DNA from: Gammaproteobacteria bacterium
GTDB taxonomy: Bacteria > Pseudomonadota > Gammaproteobacteria > Pseudomonadales > Halieaceae
Assembly: GCA_018222695.1 (NCBI GenBank)
Contig: JAAEZV010000123.1
Span: 1 to 5,553 of the forward strand
DNA length: 5,553 nucleotides
Direction of reading: 5' to 3'
Shown here: one piece after another, positions 5,173 through 5,553 of the stretch
Layout of the letters: each line of letters opens with the position of its first letter
Numbering within the stretch: position 1 is the first letter of the stretch
Position numbers and translations under genes: made by a program
The notes under the pieces: generated by a model
What the model was told of the DNA's origin: nothing
Seen by the model: only the letters and a program-made list of their open reading frames with translations
Database searches by the model: none

Positions 5173-5553
5173 CACTGCACCAGATCGAAACCCTCGCGCG
5201 GGAAGTGCACATAAATCAGTTGCCCCGAATCGAGCCCACGAGAGAGGACAATCCGCTCTCGATTCAGTACGACCAGTTCACCTATCGTCTCATCTCGTGC
5301 GTAATCAGAGGGCGCCACCGAAACCCGATCCCCACGCCGAAAAGGCGCCTCGACCGTCTCGGGCGGTTTTGTATCGTCACCAGAGATACCCTCCAAGATC
5401 GCTTCTGGCGATGCTGTTGCGACTTCGTTCTTACTCAGCGCTCGCATGCGCGCGACCCACTCCGTAACCAAGTGAGGCCAGCGCGAGGACGCAGCCTCAT
5501 CTAGATGGCAGATCATCCACAGCTGGTGATAACACCAAAAATCGAGATAACCC
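5169..5553 (-). CDS. Glutathione S-transferase-like protein, C-terminal part (5' end beyond right edge)
   Basis: The frame is open from the right edge to a TAG at 5171-5169, giving about 127 visible residues. An internal ATG at 5516 is not taken as the start because the frame continues upstream with YLDFWCYHQLW, which resembles the Asp-containing helix of the GST C-terminal domain (the D-F-x-x-Y-H-x-L-W pattern). WPHLVTEWVARMRAL (visible residues about 25-39) is the usual late GST helix. After a low-complexity linker comes a tail with GDRVSVAPSDYARDETIGEL, ERIVLSR and VHFPREGFDL. I have the impression that this beta-rich tail occurs on a group of proteobacterial GST-like proteins. If it is a full enzyme, it would be cytosolic and use glutathione; the glutathione-binding N-terminal thioredoxin fold lies outside the window. 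Its relationship to the oxygenase genes is unclear. It is convergent with the regulator, with a 4-bp overlap. Confidence 0.65.
   Translation of the reverse strand, partial: GYLDFWCYHQLWMICHLDEAASSRWPHLVTEWVARMRALSKNEVATASPEAILEGISGDDTKPPETVEAPFRRGDRVSVAPSDYARDETIGELVVLNRERIVLSRGLDSGQLIYVHFPREGFDLVQC

Noticed and set aside
5103..5504. Plus-strand open frame of 133 codons at the end of the regulator
   Set aside because: It starts inside the regulator gene in another frame and then runs antisense to the GST-like gene. The composition is Arg-rich and no family is evident.
5169..5516. Treating the ATG at 5516 as the start of a complete 115-aa protein
   Set aside because: The frame stays open to the window edge, and the upstream residues YLDFWCYHQLW continue the GST-like helix, so the gene is partial.

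Overview
The window looks like a piece of a Gram-negative, probably gammaproteobacterial chromosome (moderately GC-rich, compact). This guess rests on the character of the proteins: a CYP153-type P450, a putidaredoxin-like ferredoxin, an AraC/OruR-type regulator and a PepSY membrane protein. All of these are common in hydrocarbon- and lipid-using marine and soil proteobacteria. The genus cannot be fixed from the sequence. I see no RNA gene, insertion sequence, CRISPR array or replication origin.

The core is a three-gene oxygenase operon on the minus strand (4040 down to 1154). In transcription order it encodes a ferritin-like diiron protein of 392 aa, a [2Fe-2S] ferredoxin of 104 aa and a CYP153-family cytochrome P450 of 419 aa. 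Gaps are 84 and 49 bp. The ferredoxin is the obvious electron donor to the P450, and may also serve the diiron protein. No ferredoxin reductase is encoded in the window, so it must come from elsewhere. The likely chemistry is terminal oxidation of an alkane, alkyl chain or fatty-acid-like substrate. The substrate of the diiron protein is unknown.

An AraC-family regulator (4126-5172, plus strand) is divergent from this operon across an 85-bp intergenic region. That region and the first codons of the regulator hold a tandem direct repeat, AAGGT-N8-GCCAAAT, in two copies exactly 21 bp apart. This is the classic geometry of an AraC-type operator. It abuts a weak promoter facing the oxygenase operon and covers the ribosome binding site and start codon of the regulator. 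The layout predicts substrate-dependent activation of the operon together with autoregulation.

Downstream of the P450 (left side) lie a DUF429 protein (1082-327) and, 8 bp after its stop, a PepSY-type membrane protein cut by the left edge. At the right, the C-terminal part of a glutathione S-transferase-like protein runs in from the window edge on the minus strand. It converges on the regulator with a 4-bp overlap of the two stop codons. No stretch above 100 bp lacks a gene.
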